Both the position numbers and the translations under genes were made by a program. A stretch of DNA of 64,000 bases, taken from the NCBI RefSeq assembly GCF_001625595.1, contig NZ_AUXT01000162.1, positions 46,900 through 110,899 of the forward strand, read 5' to 3'. This DNA comes from Pseudoalteromonas luteoviolacea NCIMB 1942. Its GTDB lineage: Bacteria > Pseudomonadota > Gammaproteobacteria > Enterobacterales > Alteromonadaceae. The notes beneath the pieces were generated by a model, which made no database searches, had not been told where the DNA came from, and worked only from the letters and a program-made list of their open reading frames with translations. The first letter of the stretch is position 1; each line of letters opens with the position of its first letter. Positions 28,700 through 38,378 of the stretch are shown piece after piece.

Positions 28700-29833
28700 A
28701 TGAATAAACCGCCGATTATTTGGACTAATGTAATATTTTTTAGTCTGTCGTTTTTAGCCGCCGTCACCCTCGTCCCATGGTATGGGTTTGAGTATGGTTA
28801 TACCCTGACCCACTGGGTCGCCTTTATTGCCTGCATGTTCTACGCAGGTATGTCTATTACCGCAGGCTACCATCGTCTCTGGGCGCATAAAGCCTATGAA
28901 ACACATCCAATAATCCAAGTCTTTTTTGCTTTAGGTGGCGCATTTGCCCTGCAAAATAGTATTTTGCACTGGAGTAGTGATCACAGAGTTCATCATGGTC
29001 AGGTTGACGACCCTGTTAAAGATCCCTATGCGGCAACACGTGGTTTTTGGTATAGCCATATTGGTTGGATGCTAAGAGACTATCAAGGCGACAACTACGG
29101 CGACTACAGTAACGCTCGAGATCTACATCGTAATAAAATCGTAATGTGGCAACACAAACATTATTTAAAACTGGTTCTGCTAACCAACATTGGTATCCCT
29201 CTTCTATTGGGCCTAGCACTTGGCGATATATTCGGCATGCTGCTACTTGCAGGTGTGCTACGTTTAGTCCTAAGCCAACATTTCACCTTTTTTATTAACT
29301 CTTTGGCACACATCTGGGGCAGCCGTCCATACACTGAAAAAAATACGGCCAGAGACAATGGTTTCTTGGCATTGCTAACATATGGCGAGGGGTATCATAA
29401 CTTCCACCATATTTTTGCCAGTGACTATCGCAATGGCATTCGTTGGTACCATTACGACCCAACCAAGTGGATGATCCGCGCCCTAGCCTACCTTGGTTTA
29501 GCAAAAAAACTAAAACGTACACCTGTCGAGCGTATTGAAAAAGCCAAGGCAGAAACGCTTCTGAACAAAACAAAAGTTACCTTAGCAAAATTGCCTTTAG
29601 CTCAAGATAAGCTTACATTGTTACAACAAGAATATGATTTACTTCTGAAAAAGCTTCAGTACTTCTGTGCAATACAAAAGCAAGTACTGGAAGCGAAAAA
29701 GCATGCCGTGTTAGAACAATGCGAGCAATCTGCACTCCACAAACAATATTTGGAGTTAGAACAAGCTTGGCATACACAAAAACAGGCGTGGTTAGCACTT
29801 AACTCGAGGCTGTTAAAAGGCGCAGCAAGTTAG
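28700..29833 (+). CDS. Acyl-lipid/acyl-CoA delta-9 fatty acid desaturase
   Basis: A 377-residue membrane di-iron desaturase that inserts a cis double bond into saturated acyl chains, important for membrane fluidity in cold. The three histidine boxes are HRLWAH (58-63), HRVHH (95-99) and HNFHH (about 237-241); four hydrophobic membrane spans surround them. Residues from about 285 to the end form an additional Lys/Gln/Leu-rich, coiled-coil-like tail beyond the catalytic core. Controlled by FabR through the operator just upstream. Confidence 0.95.
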   Translation: MNKPPIIWTNVIFFSLSFLAAVTLVPWYGFEYGYTLTHWVAFIACMFYAGMSITAGYHRLWAHKAYETHPIIQVFFALGGAFALQNSILHWSSDHRVHHGQVDDPVKDPYAATRGFWYSHIGWMLRDYQGDNYGDYSNARDLHRNKIVMWQHKHYLKLVLLTNIGIPLLLGLALGDIFGMLLLAGVLRLVLSQHFTFFINSLAHIWGSRPYTEKNTARDNGFLALLTYGEGYHNFHHIFASDYRNGIRWYHYDPTKWMIRALAYLGLAKKLKRTPVERIEKAKAETLLNKTKVTLAKLPLAQDKLTLLQQEYDLLLKKLQYFCAIQKQVLEAKKHAVLEQCEQSALHKQYLELEQAWHTQKQAWLALNSRLLKGAAS

Positions 29834-29877
29834 CCCCACGCTGCCTACGGCCTCCCAATAGCAAGTAAGGCGAGGCC

Positions 29878-31314
29878 GTGACAAAATCAAAAGACAAACC
29901 AACAGACACTCCCGCAAAGTCATATCAATATGACGCCATCATCATCGGTACTGGCCCAGGTGGCGAAGGCGCTGCCATGAATTTGTCAAAAAGCCAGAAA
30001 AAAGTAGCCGTGATCGAAAAGCAAACTGCGGTCGGTGGGGGCTGTGTTCATTGGGGAACGATACCATCAAAAGCGCTTAGGCACTCAGTAAGCCGCCTTA
30101 TTGAATATAAGGCCAACCCGCTTTATCGATTTACAGAGCGCCCTAAACGGCTCACGTTTCAAGATATTTTAAATCATGCCAGCGATGTTATTGGCAAACA
30201 GTCTTCACTGCGTTCAAGCTTCTACGATCGTAATCGCATTCATTTATACCAAGGTGAAGCCTGTTTTGTTGATGCCAATACGATTCGAGTTACACACCTT
30301 GATGGCTCACACGACACCCTCACAGCTCACACTATCGTTATCGCGACAGGTTCGCGACCTTATCGCCCGCCGGGGATCGACTTTGACCACCCTCGAGTGT
30401 ATGACAGTGACACGATTTTAAAGCTAGAACATAATCCGCAGCGCGTTATTGTCTATGGTGCGGGGGTGATAGGCTGTGAATATGCTTCGATATTCAAAGG
30501 GTTGGGGGCTAAGGTCGATCTAATCAATACCCGCGACAGACTATTGTCGTTTATGGATGATGAAATTTCTGATGCACTCAGCTACCACTTCTGGAATAGC
30601 GGCATCGTGATCCGTCATAACGAAGAATATGCGAAAGTAGAAACCTCTGACAAAGGCGTGATTTTACACCTACAGTCGGGTAAAAAAGTCAAAGCGGATT
30701 GTATTCTTTGGGCTAATGGCCGAACGGGTAATACAGACAGTTTAAACCTTGAAGCCGTGGGATTAAAAGCAGACGGTCGAGGACAGCTACGCGTCAATGA
30801 ATACTACCAAACTGAAGTAAATAATATCTATGCAGTGGGTGATGTGATTGGATATCCAAGTCTCGCGAGTGCCGCATTTGATCAAGGTCGAATTGCAGCA
30901 AATGCCATCGCCAATGGGCAGTGTGACGATCGCTTAATTACCGATATTCCAACGGGTATCTATACAATTCCAGAAATGAGTTCAGTGGGTAAAACTGAGC
31001 AAGAGCTAACCGCCGCTAAAATTCCTTACGAAGTGGGTCGCGCTCAATTTAAGCATCTCGCGCGAGCACAAATCGCCAGTACAGAAGTCGGCAGTTTAAA
31101 AATCTTATTTCACACCAAAACCAAAGAAATACTGGGCATTCACTGCTTTGGCGAGCGTGCGTCAGAGATTGTCCACATTGGCCAAGCCATCATGGAGCAA
31201 AAAGGGGAAGGTAATAACGTTGAATACTTTGTCAACACAACTTTCAACTACCCCACAATGGCAGAAGCCTATCGTGTTGCTGCGCTCAATGGCCTAAATA
31301 GGCTATGTGACTAG
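29878..31314 (+). CDS. sthA: Soluble pyridine nucleotide transhydrogenase
   Basis: A 478-residue FAD flavoprotein that moves reducing equivalents between NADPH and NAD+. [10 protein letters not shown] (FAD site), the single-Cys [15 protein letters not shown] (replacing the redox Cys pair of dihydrolipoamide dehydrogenases, as in E. coli SthA), and [11 protein letters not shown] (NAD site) identify it. The start is GTG 29878, after GGCGAGG; the N-terminal extension of about 17 residues is hydrophilic. Confidence 0.95.
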   Translation: MTKSKDKPTDTPAKSYQYDAIIIGTGPGGEGAAMNLSKSQKKVAVIEKQTAVGGGCVHWGTIPSKALRHSVSRLIEYKANPLYRFTERPKRLTFQDILNHASDVIGKQSSLRSSFYDRNRIHLYQGEACFVDANTIRVTHLDGSHDTLTAHTIVIATGSRPYRPPGIDFDHPRVYDSDTILKLEHNPQRVIVYGAGVIGCEYASIFKGLGAKVDLINTRDRLLSFMDDEISDALSYHFWNSGIVIRHNEEYAKVETSDKGVILHLQSGKKVKADCILWANGRTGNTDSLNLEAVGLKADGRGQLRVNEYYQTEVNNIYAVGDVIGYPSLASAAFDQGRIAANAIANGQCDDRLITDIPTGIYTIPEMSSVGKTEQELTAAKIPYEVGRAQFKHLARAQIASTEVGSLKILFHTKTKEILGIHCFGERASEIVHIGQAIMEQKGEGNNVEYFVNTTFNYPTMAEAYRVAALNGLNRLCD

Positions 31315-31334
31315 CCCCCTTGAAGTGAAGCTGT

Positions 31335-31358
31335 AAGGCTGCGATTTAACGTAGCCTT
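31335..31358. terminator. Terminator between sthA and the convergent outer-membrane gene
   Basis: Stem AAGGCT/AGCCTT with an inner CG/CG pair; followed by GTTTTAAAA on the plus strand. It ends 3 bases from the convergent stop codon. Confidence 0.5.
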
Positions 31359-31361
31359 GTT

Positions 31362-32609
31362 TTAAAAGCGATATTCACCACTCACTCGCCACAGTTGCTC
31401 AATTTGCCTTGTCGGAAAGTTACCATCGATACGATTAGCCACCTTGGTTTCTAAATATTGAAATTCAGCACCAAGCCGCCAACTATCCGTGATACGCCAC
31501 TTAAAGGTTGTGGTAATTGCCCCACCATCACTTGCATTGGGGTCAAAAGCCCAGTGGTCCAAGTCTTTTACTTTGAATTGCTCAATACGCCCACTTAAAC
31601 GGAATTTCTGCCAGCGATGTGTTAACAACACAAACTGACTATCAAAATCATTATCAACACCTCGCGATCTGCCCATTGCAGTATTCCCTGACATGACCTG
31701 TGCTATCAAATGGGTTTGGCGTGTAATTTTGAACTTATATGCCAAGCTCCAAAACTTAGTGTCCCATGCATATTGACCCGTATCGTAGTTTACTATTGCG
31801 GGATCACCGTTATTGTCATACCAATACGCCCGCAATGAATGACGGTTTTGATAACTCCAATGGGCCCCGAGATAGTACCCTATGCGCCCGTCAATTTCTG
31901 TGAAAGGCTCTATTTGCCATGCTTGGCCACTGAGTTGAGGTGTCATAAATCCAGCAGTAGGGCGCAGCTTCAGAGATTCATTAAATACCGATTGCCTATC
32001 GTGAGAGGAAAAACCGCGCCAAGACAGTGCGGCACCGGTTGGATCATTCCCTTTGAAGACCCCTGCAAACCACTGCCAATTATGCTCACTGGGCTTGCTC
32101 AATCGCTTGCCACTGCGCTTTAGGCTGGCCTCAAGGCCAAAAATTCTGAGCTCTTCACCCAACCACGTATTCAACGCCGAATAATTGTAATTGTAAGGTG
32201 AAGACCAACCAATATCGGGGTTTTCTAAAGACATTTTGGGATAGAACCCGCCAACACGTAGCTGGGGTTGATATGCCCCTTTGCTCACCGGTTTATATTG
32301 TGCATAAAGCTCCGTAAAACCCACTTTACTCTCTGGATCTGGGACATACTGAACCACACTATGCGCCGACCAACTGCTGCTCAAATCAAAGCGAGAGTCG
32401 AGTACAGCTCGACTCAGATTCAAGCGATTATCACCTGCACCAAATCGATTGACCGAAGCACCTCGCTCGTACCAAGACGCATACTCACTGGCTGACTGCC
32501 AGCTTGCTTGTATATAGCCTTTATGTTGCGAACCCTGACCGTAGGCCAACGCACTCGCACTCAGCGCGCCACTCAATAGACAGGCTGATAATACTTGGGA
32601 TCTATTCAT
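31362..32609 (-). CDS. Outer-membrane beta-barrel protein, porin-like
   Basis: A protein of about 415 residues with a signal peptide (LSACLLSGALSASALAYG) and alternating hydrophobic/aromatic strands throughout, ending in Arg-Phe as outer-membrane barrels do. The start ATG 32607-32609 overlaps the stop of the upstream gene (TATGAATAG), indicating translational coupling; an in-frame ATG five codons earlier exists. The upstream partner is a cupredoxin-like secreted protein, so the two probably act together at the cell envelope. Substrate unknown. Confidence 0.8.
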   Translation of the reverse strand: MNRSQVLSACLLSGALSASALAYGQGSQHKGYIQASWQSASEYASWYERGASVNRFGAGDNRLNLSRAVLDSRFDLSSSWSAHSVVQYVPDPESKVGFTELYAQYKPVSKGAYQPQLRVGGFYPKMSLENPDIGWSSPYNYNYSALNTWLGEELRIFGLEASLKRSGKRLSKPSEHNWQWFAGVFKGNDPTGAALSWRGFSSHDRQSVFNESLKLRPTAGFMTPQLSGQAWQIEPFTEIDGRIGYYLGAHWSYQNRHSLRAYWYDNNGDPAIVNYDTGQYAWDTKFWSLAYKFKITRQTHLIAQVMSGNTAMGRSRGVDNDFDSQFVLLTHRWQKFRLSGRIEQFKVKDLDHWAFDPNASDGGAITTTFKWRITDSWRLGAEFQYLETKVANRIDGNFPTRQIEQLWRVSGEYRF

Positions 32610-33309
32610 AGTCGTCAAATTCATCTGAAAAATCTTCCTTTGGTTTGAACAACGACTGATTAAGTTGGTATGTCAGCGTTTGATTAGTTTTAAGTTTTAC
32701 CATTTTCATCGATTCTGGCTGATCTAAATTAGCAAACCCCTCATGCCATACGTTGATTGTCACGTCTTGAGCAAGTGGTTTGGCCAAAGTAACTTCAGCC
32801 ACTCCCTTATCATCCGTTATCGCAAAATGAGTTGAATCAACAACCAAAATGTATCCCAACATCCAATCATGGATGTTACACCCCAGCTCAACAACCCCAG
32901 TATTAGCAAAAGTAAGTGCCTGCGGATTATCTCGATATAATTTAAATTCAAAAGGTTGCGCTGCTGAAAAGGAATAAACGTGATGTAAAATTGAATCATA
33001 ATTCGGAAAAGAAACCTGAGCCCCTTTTGGTACCACCAAAATATGCGGCGTAAACGATCTGTCTCGCTGCCCCATTTTATAGTCTAATTGCGTTACCGCA
33101 CTTTGCTTGGTTAATTGAACTCCCTCAAACCACACAACCGCCCCATTCACTGGTTGACCGCTTTCATCGGTCACGTTGATGGTAACGGCCTTAGCAGCCA
33201 TACTCGTAGCCCCTACCACCGAGAATACCCCCCCCAATGCCAATGCTGATAACGCTCGCCTTTTCCTGTTTTGCTTTGTTGGTATTTTTACTTGCTGTTG
33301 ACGCTGCAT
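32602..33309 (-). CDS. Cupredoxin-domain secreted protein (MauL-like)
   Basis: A 235-residue exported protein with a basic N-terminus, hydrophobic signal segment and a beta-rich mature part. The motifs SILHHVYSFS and GVVELGCNIHDWMLGYI place His, Cys, His and Met in the order expected of a type I copper site in a cupredoxin fold, and the arrangement resembles proteins annotated as methylamine utilisation protein. A carboxypeptidase-regulatory-like beta domain (residues about 40-75) precedes it. It is co-translated with the outer-membrane protein downstream. Electron transfer or copper handling is inferred. Confidence 0.75.
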   Translation of the reverse strand: MQRQQQVKIPTKQNRKRRALSALALGGVFSVVGATSMAAKAVTINVTDESGQPVNGAVVWFEGVQLTKQSAVTQLDYKMGQRDRSFTPHILVVPKGAQVSFPNYDSILHHVYSFSAAQPFEFKLYRDNPQALTFANTGVVELGCNIHDWMLGYILVVDSTHFAITDDKGVAEVTLAKPLAQDVTINVWHEGFANLDQPESMKMVKLKTNQTLTYQLNQSLFKPKEDFSDEFDDYE

Positions 33310-33473
33310 ATAACGCTGTCCTTATCAGGTCTAATTTTTCATTTGAGTATAGACCGGACGACGTAAATAATGCATTCATCGCATTTTAAATTTGAATACG
33401 TATGCAAGCCATTTAGAGCCTATTGAATTGCCCTTAAGCTAGATGTAACTAATTGCACAAAGAGAATAACAAA
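33310..33473. other. Divergent promoter region, cupredoxin gene and GH97 gene
   Basis: 164 bases between divergent genes; no clear operator was seen. The GH97 gene probably begins at ATG 33474, so the frame open from 33453 (TTG) is not used. Confidence 0.3.
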
Positions 33474-35534
33474 ATGCGTTACCCAAGCTCACTCAACCTT
33501 GTGGTTAGCCTGACCACGGGGCTTTTCGCACTCAATATGACTGCCCATGCAGCCAGTTTCAGTGTTCAATCACCAGATAAACAACTCACCTTCACCATCA
33601 GCGATGATCATACGCAACCCAAGTATCAAGTTGCTTTTCAAGGTCAAACGATTATAAATCCATCGTCACTGGGTTTTGATTTTGCTCGCGCTCCATCCAT
33701 GCGCGATAATATGTATATCAGCAGTACCGAGCGAGCCAGCCAAAACAGTACTTGGCAGCAACCTTGGGGTGAAGCCAGAGAAGTCACCGATCATCACAAC
33801 GAATTACTCGTCACTTTTGCAGATAAAACCGCCAAAGCTACTCAGTACAGTGTTCGTATTCGTGTCTTTGATGATGGGTTGGGGTTCCGCTACGAAGTCA
33901 ACCAAGACAACGCACGATATATTACTCGTGAACTCACCGAGTTTAGTATTAAAGATAGTGACAAAAGCCAAGCTTGGTGGATCCCCGCCAGAGGCTGGAA
34001 TCGCTACGAATATACTTACAATACAACCTCATTACATGAAGCTGCTCACGTACATACGCCGTTTACTTTTAAAAACAATCAGGGTGTACATATGAGTATT
34101 CACGAGGCGGCACTTGTGGACTATGCAGGCATGACATTAAACCAGCGCAGACCGGGCACCTTCGTCAGCGATTTAACGCCTTGGTCTGACGGTATAGCGG
34201 TTAAAACCAACGGTCAGTTTAAAACGCCTTGGCGTACCCTTCAAGTCGGTGATCAAGCTACTGATTTGCTGAACTCTCACCTTATTCTCAACCTGAATGA
34301 ACCTAATAAACTAGGCGATGTATCTTGGGTCCAACCTGGGAAGTACACAGGTATTTGGTGGGGCATGCATATCGGCAATCACACGTGGGGCAGTGGTAAA
34401 AAGCATGGTGCGACCACTGAGCGCACTAAAACATACCTCAGCTTTGCGGCAGAGCATGGCTTTGATGGTGTGTTAGTTGAAGGTTGGAACGTCGGCTGGG
34501 ATGGCGATTGGTTTTTCAATGGAGATGTATTCAGTTTTACCGAAGCCTACCCTGATTTCGACATTAACGACATTAAGACGCATGCGGACAAAGTTGGCGC
34601 GCGTCTGATTGGCCATCATGAAACATCTGGCAATGTCAGTAACTATCGAAAGCAAATGAATGCCGCCTTTAAACTGTATGAGCAAGCTGGTGTCACTCAG
34701 GTAAAAACTGGCTATGTTGCAGACGGTGGCAATATCAAACGCATTGATGAGCGCGGCCATGCAAGATTCGAGTGGCATGACGGACAGTTCATGGTGAACG
34801 AGTATTTAGGCAACATCAAGCTAGCTGCAAAGTATAAAATTAGTATTAACACTCATGAGCCAATCAAGGATACTGGCCTGCGTCGTACTTATCCCAATTG
34901 GCTTACCCGTGAGGGTGCGAGAGGCCAAGAGTTCAATGCTTGGGGCACGCCTCCTAATCCACCAGAACACACACCAATGCTAGCCTTTACACGCATGCTA
35001 TCCGGTCCAATGGATTTTACCCCAGGCATTTTTGATATGGGCTTCAATGGACTTGGTGATAAAACCAATAGACCGCAAACAACGCTGGCAAAACAACTTG
35101 CCCTCTATGTTGTGCTTTATAGCCCTGTTCAAATGGCCGCGGACTTACCTGAAAATTATCTTGCAAGGCCAGATGCATTTCAGTTTATTAAAGATGTGCC
35201 AACGGATTGGGAGCACAGTATCGCTCTTGCTGGAGAAGTCGGGGACTACGTTGTATTTGCTCGTAAAGAGCGTGAGCGCGGAAAGTATGCAGGCAAAGAT
35301 TGGTATTTAGGCGCAATTACCGATGCAGATGCACGCACACTCATTGTCGAATTGGACTTTTTGTCATCTGGCCAACGCTACGAAGCACAAATCTATCAAG
35401 ATGGTGACAACGCCAATTGGCAGCAAAACCCGTATGCACTGGAAGTTAAAAAACAAATAGTGACACACAAAGACACACTATCACTCAACTTAGCGGCCAG
35501 TGGTGGAACCGCTATCCGCTTCAAGGCGCTATAG
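33474..35534 (+). CDS. Glycoside hydrolase family 97 protein (alpha-glucosidase-like)
   Basis: About 686 residues with a signal peptide cleaved near AHA-ASF. An N-terminal beta-sandwich (to about 270) precedes a TIM barrel containing GVLVEGWNVGWDGDW, GHHETSGN, and INTHEPIKDTGLRRTYPN, followed by a short C-terminal beta domain. This is the layout of GH97 (SusB-type) enzymes, which release glucose or galactose from alpha-linked saccharides in the periplasm. The Glu in NTHEP suggests the inverting subgroup (inference). The start is ATG 33474. No SusC/SusD partners lie nearby; it stands alone before a terminator. Confidence 0.9.
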   Translation: MRYPSSLNLVVSLTTGLFALNMTAHAASFSVQSPDKQLTFTISDDHTQPKYQVAFQGQTIINPSSLGFDFARAPSMRDNMYISSTERASQNSTWQQPWGEAREVTDHHNELLVTFADKTAKATQYSVRIRVFDDGLGFRYEVNQDNARYITRELTEFSIKDSDKSQAWWIPARGWNRYEYTYNTTSLHEAAHVHTPFTFKNNQGVHMSIHEAALVDYAGMTLNQRRPGTFVSDLTPWSDGIAVKTNGQFKTPWRTLQVGDQATDLLNSHLILNLNEPNKLGDVSWVQPGKYTGIWWGMHIGNHTWGSGKKHGATTERTKTYLSFAAEHGFDGVLVEGWNVGWDGDWFFNGDVFSFTEAYPDFDINDIKTHADKVGARLIGHHETSGNVSNYRKQMNAAFKLYEQAGVTQVKTGYVADGGNIKRIDERGHARFEWHDGQFMVNEYLGNIKLAAKYKISINTHEPIKDTGLRRTYPNWLTREGARGQEFNAWGTPPNPPEHTPMLAFTRMLSGPMDFTPGIFDMGFNGLGDKTNRPQTTLAKQLALYVVLYSPVQMAADLPENYLARPDAFQFIKDVPTDWEHSIALAGEVGDYVVFARKERERGKYAGKDWYLGAITDADARTLIVELDFLSSGQRYEAQIYQDGDNANWQQNPYALEVKKQIVTHKDTLSLNLAASGGTAIRFKAL

Positions 35535-35544
35535 GCTTCACCTT

Positions 35545-35576
35545 AAGAAAAGGCTTCAACTCATACGCCTTTTCTT
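35545..35576 (+). terminator. Terminator after the GH97 gene
   Basis: A 10-bp stem AAGAAAAGGC/GCCTTTTCTT with a 12-base loop, 11 bases past the stop codon. Confidence 0.7.
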
Positions 35577-35859
35577 TACAAACTTCTCGTTACGAACTAA
35601 ACCTATTTAGGCACTGCCTAACCATCTCGCTATCGAAACAACCACTTAATAACACGTTAAATTAACCTCCACGTAATAATACGTAATCAATAGTTCGTAA
35701 GTTACCCCGATTGAAAACGAGAAAAATTACTTAAGTTGTATCCACGGCCTTAAATCACCTTGTTTATAAATTTCCAAATATGTAAGAAGCGAATTATTGT
35801 GCTTTTTACTTTGAAAGGATTTTCGCTAGACAAAAGTTAATATTGCTTTGGAGTCAACG
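35577..35859 (+). other. Upstream region of the R-body regulator
   Basis: 283 AT-rich bases without a gene. ACGTAATAATACGT (about 35671-35684) is a small dyad that could be a regulator site. TTTGGAG precedes the regulator start. Nothing else recognised. Confidence 0.3.
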
Positions 35860-37350
35860 ATGAATGAATCAACACTAAGCGCTATCTCACCATCAGATGC
35901 GATAGAAAACCAATTACCCCTCACCCAATCACTTACTCGCTATCTCAATGCGAGATGCTCGGAACATACTCTTAGGCAATTGTCTTTGGAGGTCGAGGAT
36001 CAGACTCAACAGTTAAAAACGCATATTGTTTTTAATCAAGAAAACAGCTTGGCCAGTAACAGCCAACAAAGTTACCCCATTGTGTATCAAAGAAAACGTA
36101 TCGGGGCTTTAAATTTACTAACCAAAAGTAGCCTGCCAAGCCCAACACAATCAGAACTAACACAGCTTTCTAGTCAAATAGGTATACTGGTTACACGCAA
36201 TGCAATTCAGGCACTATCGAGCAGATATCTTGGGAAAAAAGCATCGCTGCAAGGCTATAGTGATCAAATATTAAATTTGGAAAAAACCATTGAGCGGATC
36301 GCCGCTAAATTATGCCCAGTCTATATCCAAGCTGAGTCAGGTAGCGAGGTTGTCGATGTCGCCTGCTCGATCCACTTTAGTAGCTATGCCAAGCATCACC
36401 CATTCTATGAAATAGACTGTGCCAGTTGCAACGAGGAAGATTTTGCCAAAAAATTAAGTCATGTAAACACGGCGATGAATCAAGGGTGTATTTTCTTCAG
36501 TCACATTGATGCACTCTCTTTGACACAACAAAAATACCTGCTCGAGCAACTAACAACACAAAGTAAAAATAGTGCAAGCTATACCAGTAAAATAGACTTA
36601 CAACGTATTCGTATTATCAGCGCCAGCGAATCAGACATTCAATCACTGGTTGACCAAGCGCGATTCTTGCCTAGCCTTTGGCAAAAATTAAATTTCTTTA
36701 GTTTGCAGATCCCACCATTACGCGATCGGCCTGACGATATCCATACACTGGTGGAACAACTCTCAGAGATTTATCAATTGTCGCCACAGCAACAGTTAAC
36801 CGAACAAGCGAAATCGGTCTTAAAAAACTATCGTTGGCCAAACAACATCGCTGAGTTGGAAAAAGTGCTACTACGCACTTTTACGCTGGCACAAGAAAAT
36901 GACATCAGTGAACAAACCTTAGTCAATATCTATCCAGAGCTTGCTAAAACAACGGCATTTACACAAAACCCACAACATTGCGTAGAGTATTTATTGGTCG
37001 GTGATATGGCACCATTTAACAAGTACCATCCTAGCCTACAAAAGGCTCTGTCATATATTCTCGACCACTGGCAGCGAGATATTTCACTTAAAGAACTAGC
37101 TGCCAACGCTTATGTCAGCTCTTCACACCTTTCATATTTATTTAAACGCGCATTGCAGCGCAGCTTTAAACAAATCCTCGCTGAATTTAGGATCCGTAAA
37201 GCTTGTCAGCTAATAGAGCAAAACCCTAACTTGAGGATCACCGATCTGTGTATGGAAGTTGGGTTTGGGGATCTCAGTCACTTCGAGAAAATCTTTCGCC
37301 GCTATACCCAAATGTCTCCTCGGGAATATAAAAAGCGTCAACAGCCTTAA
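35860..37350 (+). CDS. Degenerate AAA+ domain / AraC-type regulator of the R-body locus
   Basis: A 496-residue protein with three parts. Residues 1-115 are GAF-like. Residues about 130-380 align in order with the AAA+ domain of sigma-54 activators, including the LRDRPDDI and YRWPNNIAELEKVL segments, but the Walker A site has become AESGSEVV (no Gly-Lys) and the Walker B region FFSHIDA, and the GAFTGA loop is missing. It therefore cannot be expected to bind ATP or remodel sigma-54 polymerase. Residues about 395-496 are an AraC-type double HTH (LKELAANAYVSSSHLSYLFK, then ITDLCMEVGFGDLSHFEKIF) in place of the usual Fis-type domain. The start is ATG 35860, with TTTGGAG upstream. Position 94 bases before the first reb gene suggests it controls R-body synthesis. 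Confidence 0.85.
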   Translation: MNESTLSAISPSDAIENQLPLTQSLTRYLNARCSEHTLRQLSLEVEDQTQQLKTHIVFNQENSLASNSQQSYPIVYQRKRIGALNLLTKSSLPSPTQSELTQLSSQIGILVTRNAIQALSSRYLGKKASLQGYSDQILNLEKTIERIAAKLCPVYIQAESGSEVVDVACSIHFSSYAKHHPFYEIDCASCNEEDFAKKLSHVNTAMNQGCIFFSHIDALSLTQQKYLLEQLTTQSKNSASYTSKIDLQRIRIISASESDIQSLVDQARFLPSLWQKLNFFSLQIPPLRDRPDDIHTLVEQLSEIYQLSPQQQLTEQAKSVLKNYRWPNNIAELEKVLLRTFTLAQENDISEQTLVNIYPELAKTTAFTQNPQHCVEYLLVGDMAPFNKYHPSLQKALSYILDHWQRDISLKELAANAYVSSSHLSYLFKRALQRSFKQILAEFRIRKACQLIEQNPNLRITDLCMEVGFGDLSHFEKIFRRYTQMSPREYKKRQQP

Positions 37351-37444
37351 CTGCCAAATTTACCCCTACTTTTCAATATATTGAGCCGATTAATTGCGGC
37401 ACTAAATATCTAAACTGGCTGTATTGAAAACGACGGGTTACAAG

Positions 37445-37663
37445 ATGGCAGACATTGAAGCACTGAAGCAACTGAACGAATTGGTAGCGCAGCAAGCACC
37501 AGGCCTCTCTAGAGACATGTTATTGCAAGCTACCGCCCAGTCTTTAGGCAATGCTGCCCACAACGCGACGCTCGCACAACATCAACACAATGCCATTATC
37601 AAAACCAATACGGCACTGGCAAGTGAGATGTTACTGAGCATGGGCCCTAAGGCATCGAAATAG
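37445..37663 (+). CDS. RebB-family R-body protein (reb 1)
   Basis: A 72-residue protein with the RebB core pattern (LLQATAQSLGNAAHNATLAQ) but a divergent N-terminus without the TDSVTQVN repeat of its neighbours. R-bodies are insoluble ribbons coiled in the cytoplasm that extend on a trigger and can rupture membranes. The start is ATG 37445; a TTG at 37424 is in frame but has no ribosome binding site. First gene after the regulator. Confidence 0.75.
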   Translation: MADIEALKQLNELVAQQAPGLSRDMLLQATAQSLGNAAHNATLAQHQHNAIIKTNTALASEMLLSMGPKASK

Positions 37664-37736
37664 TTTTTTGCCAGCGGTTTTGGCTAAAAAAGTCGGTCTT
37701 TGAAGACCAATAACTAACCAATAGAAGGAAAATACT

Positions 37737-38021
37737 ATGGCAGCAGCACCAAGTGCGGCAGGTGGTGTAAACGGCCAAGTGACAGACTCTGTCACTCAGG
37801 TAAACACCAGTGTCACAGGTTCAACACCTGCATCAAGTACGGGCAATCTACTTCTGTCAACAAGTCATGCATTAGGCACCGCAGCGCTGAATGCAACGAC
37901 GGGCAATCAGCAAGCAGGTATTACAATGCAAGCGGCGACAGTGCAAGGCATTAACTCACTTATGTCAACTGGCACAGCCGTTGTTGGACGTGGCAGTGCA
38001 GAAATTCTTAGCAAAGGCTAA
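37737..38021 (+). CDS. RebB-family R-body protein (reb 2)
   Basis: A 94-residue small-residue-rich protein with TDSVTQVN, the LLSTSHALGTAALNA helix and ITMQAATVQGINSLMSTG, the RebB family signature. Ala, Gly, Ser and Thr make up most of it. It is preceded by AAGGAAAATACT and follows reb 1 by 73 bases, which contain a small GGTCTT/AAGACC hairpin. Structural ribbon subunit by family. Confidence 0.85.
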   Translation: MAAAPSAAGGVNGQVTDSVTQVNTSVTGSTPASSTGNLLLSTSHALGTAALNATTGNQQAGITMQAATVQGINSLMSTGTAVVGRGSAEILSKG

Positions 38022-38059
38022 TTCAGCCAATTAATTAACTATTTAATGAGGAAAATATC

Positions 38060-38326
38060 ATGGCAGATACAGTAAACGCAGCAATCACTGATTCAGTTAC
38101 TCAAGTAAACACAAAAGTAGTTGGTGAAACACCAGCAATGGCAATGGGCAACCTATTAATGTCTACAAGCCAAGCTTTAAGTAACGCTGCTCACAACGCG
38201 ACATCAGCGCAACAACAAGCTCAAATCACAATGCAAGCAGCAACTGTACAAGGTGTTAACTCACTGATGTCTATCGGTAGTTCAGTGGTTGGCCGTAGTG
38301 CTGAAGGCATTATCGAGAAAGGCTAA
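38060..38326 (+). CDS. rebB: RebB-family R-body protein (reb 3)
   Basis: An 88-residue protein that is clearly RebB-like: MADTVNA start, TDSVTQVNTKVVGETPAMAM, NAAHNATSAQQQAQ and ATVQGVNSLMS. It is a near duplicate of reb 4, with differences at a minority of positions, so a recent tandem duplication is likely. AGGAAAATATC precedes the start. Confidence 0.9.
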   Translation: MADTVNAAITDSVTQVNTKVVGETPAMAMGNLLMSTSQALSNAAHNATSAQQQAQITMQAATVQGVNSLMSIGSSVVGRSAEGIIEKG

Positions 38327-38378
38327 TAGCTTACTCGCTAAACATATATCCACTTAACTAAATTAACAGGAGTCAATC

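Noticed and set aside
35671..35684. ACGTAATAATACGT as a regulator operator
   Set aside because: A short AT-rich dyad of this kind arises by chance; mentioned only as part of the upstream region.
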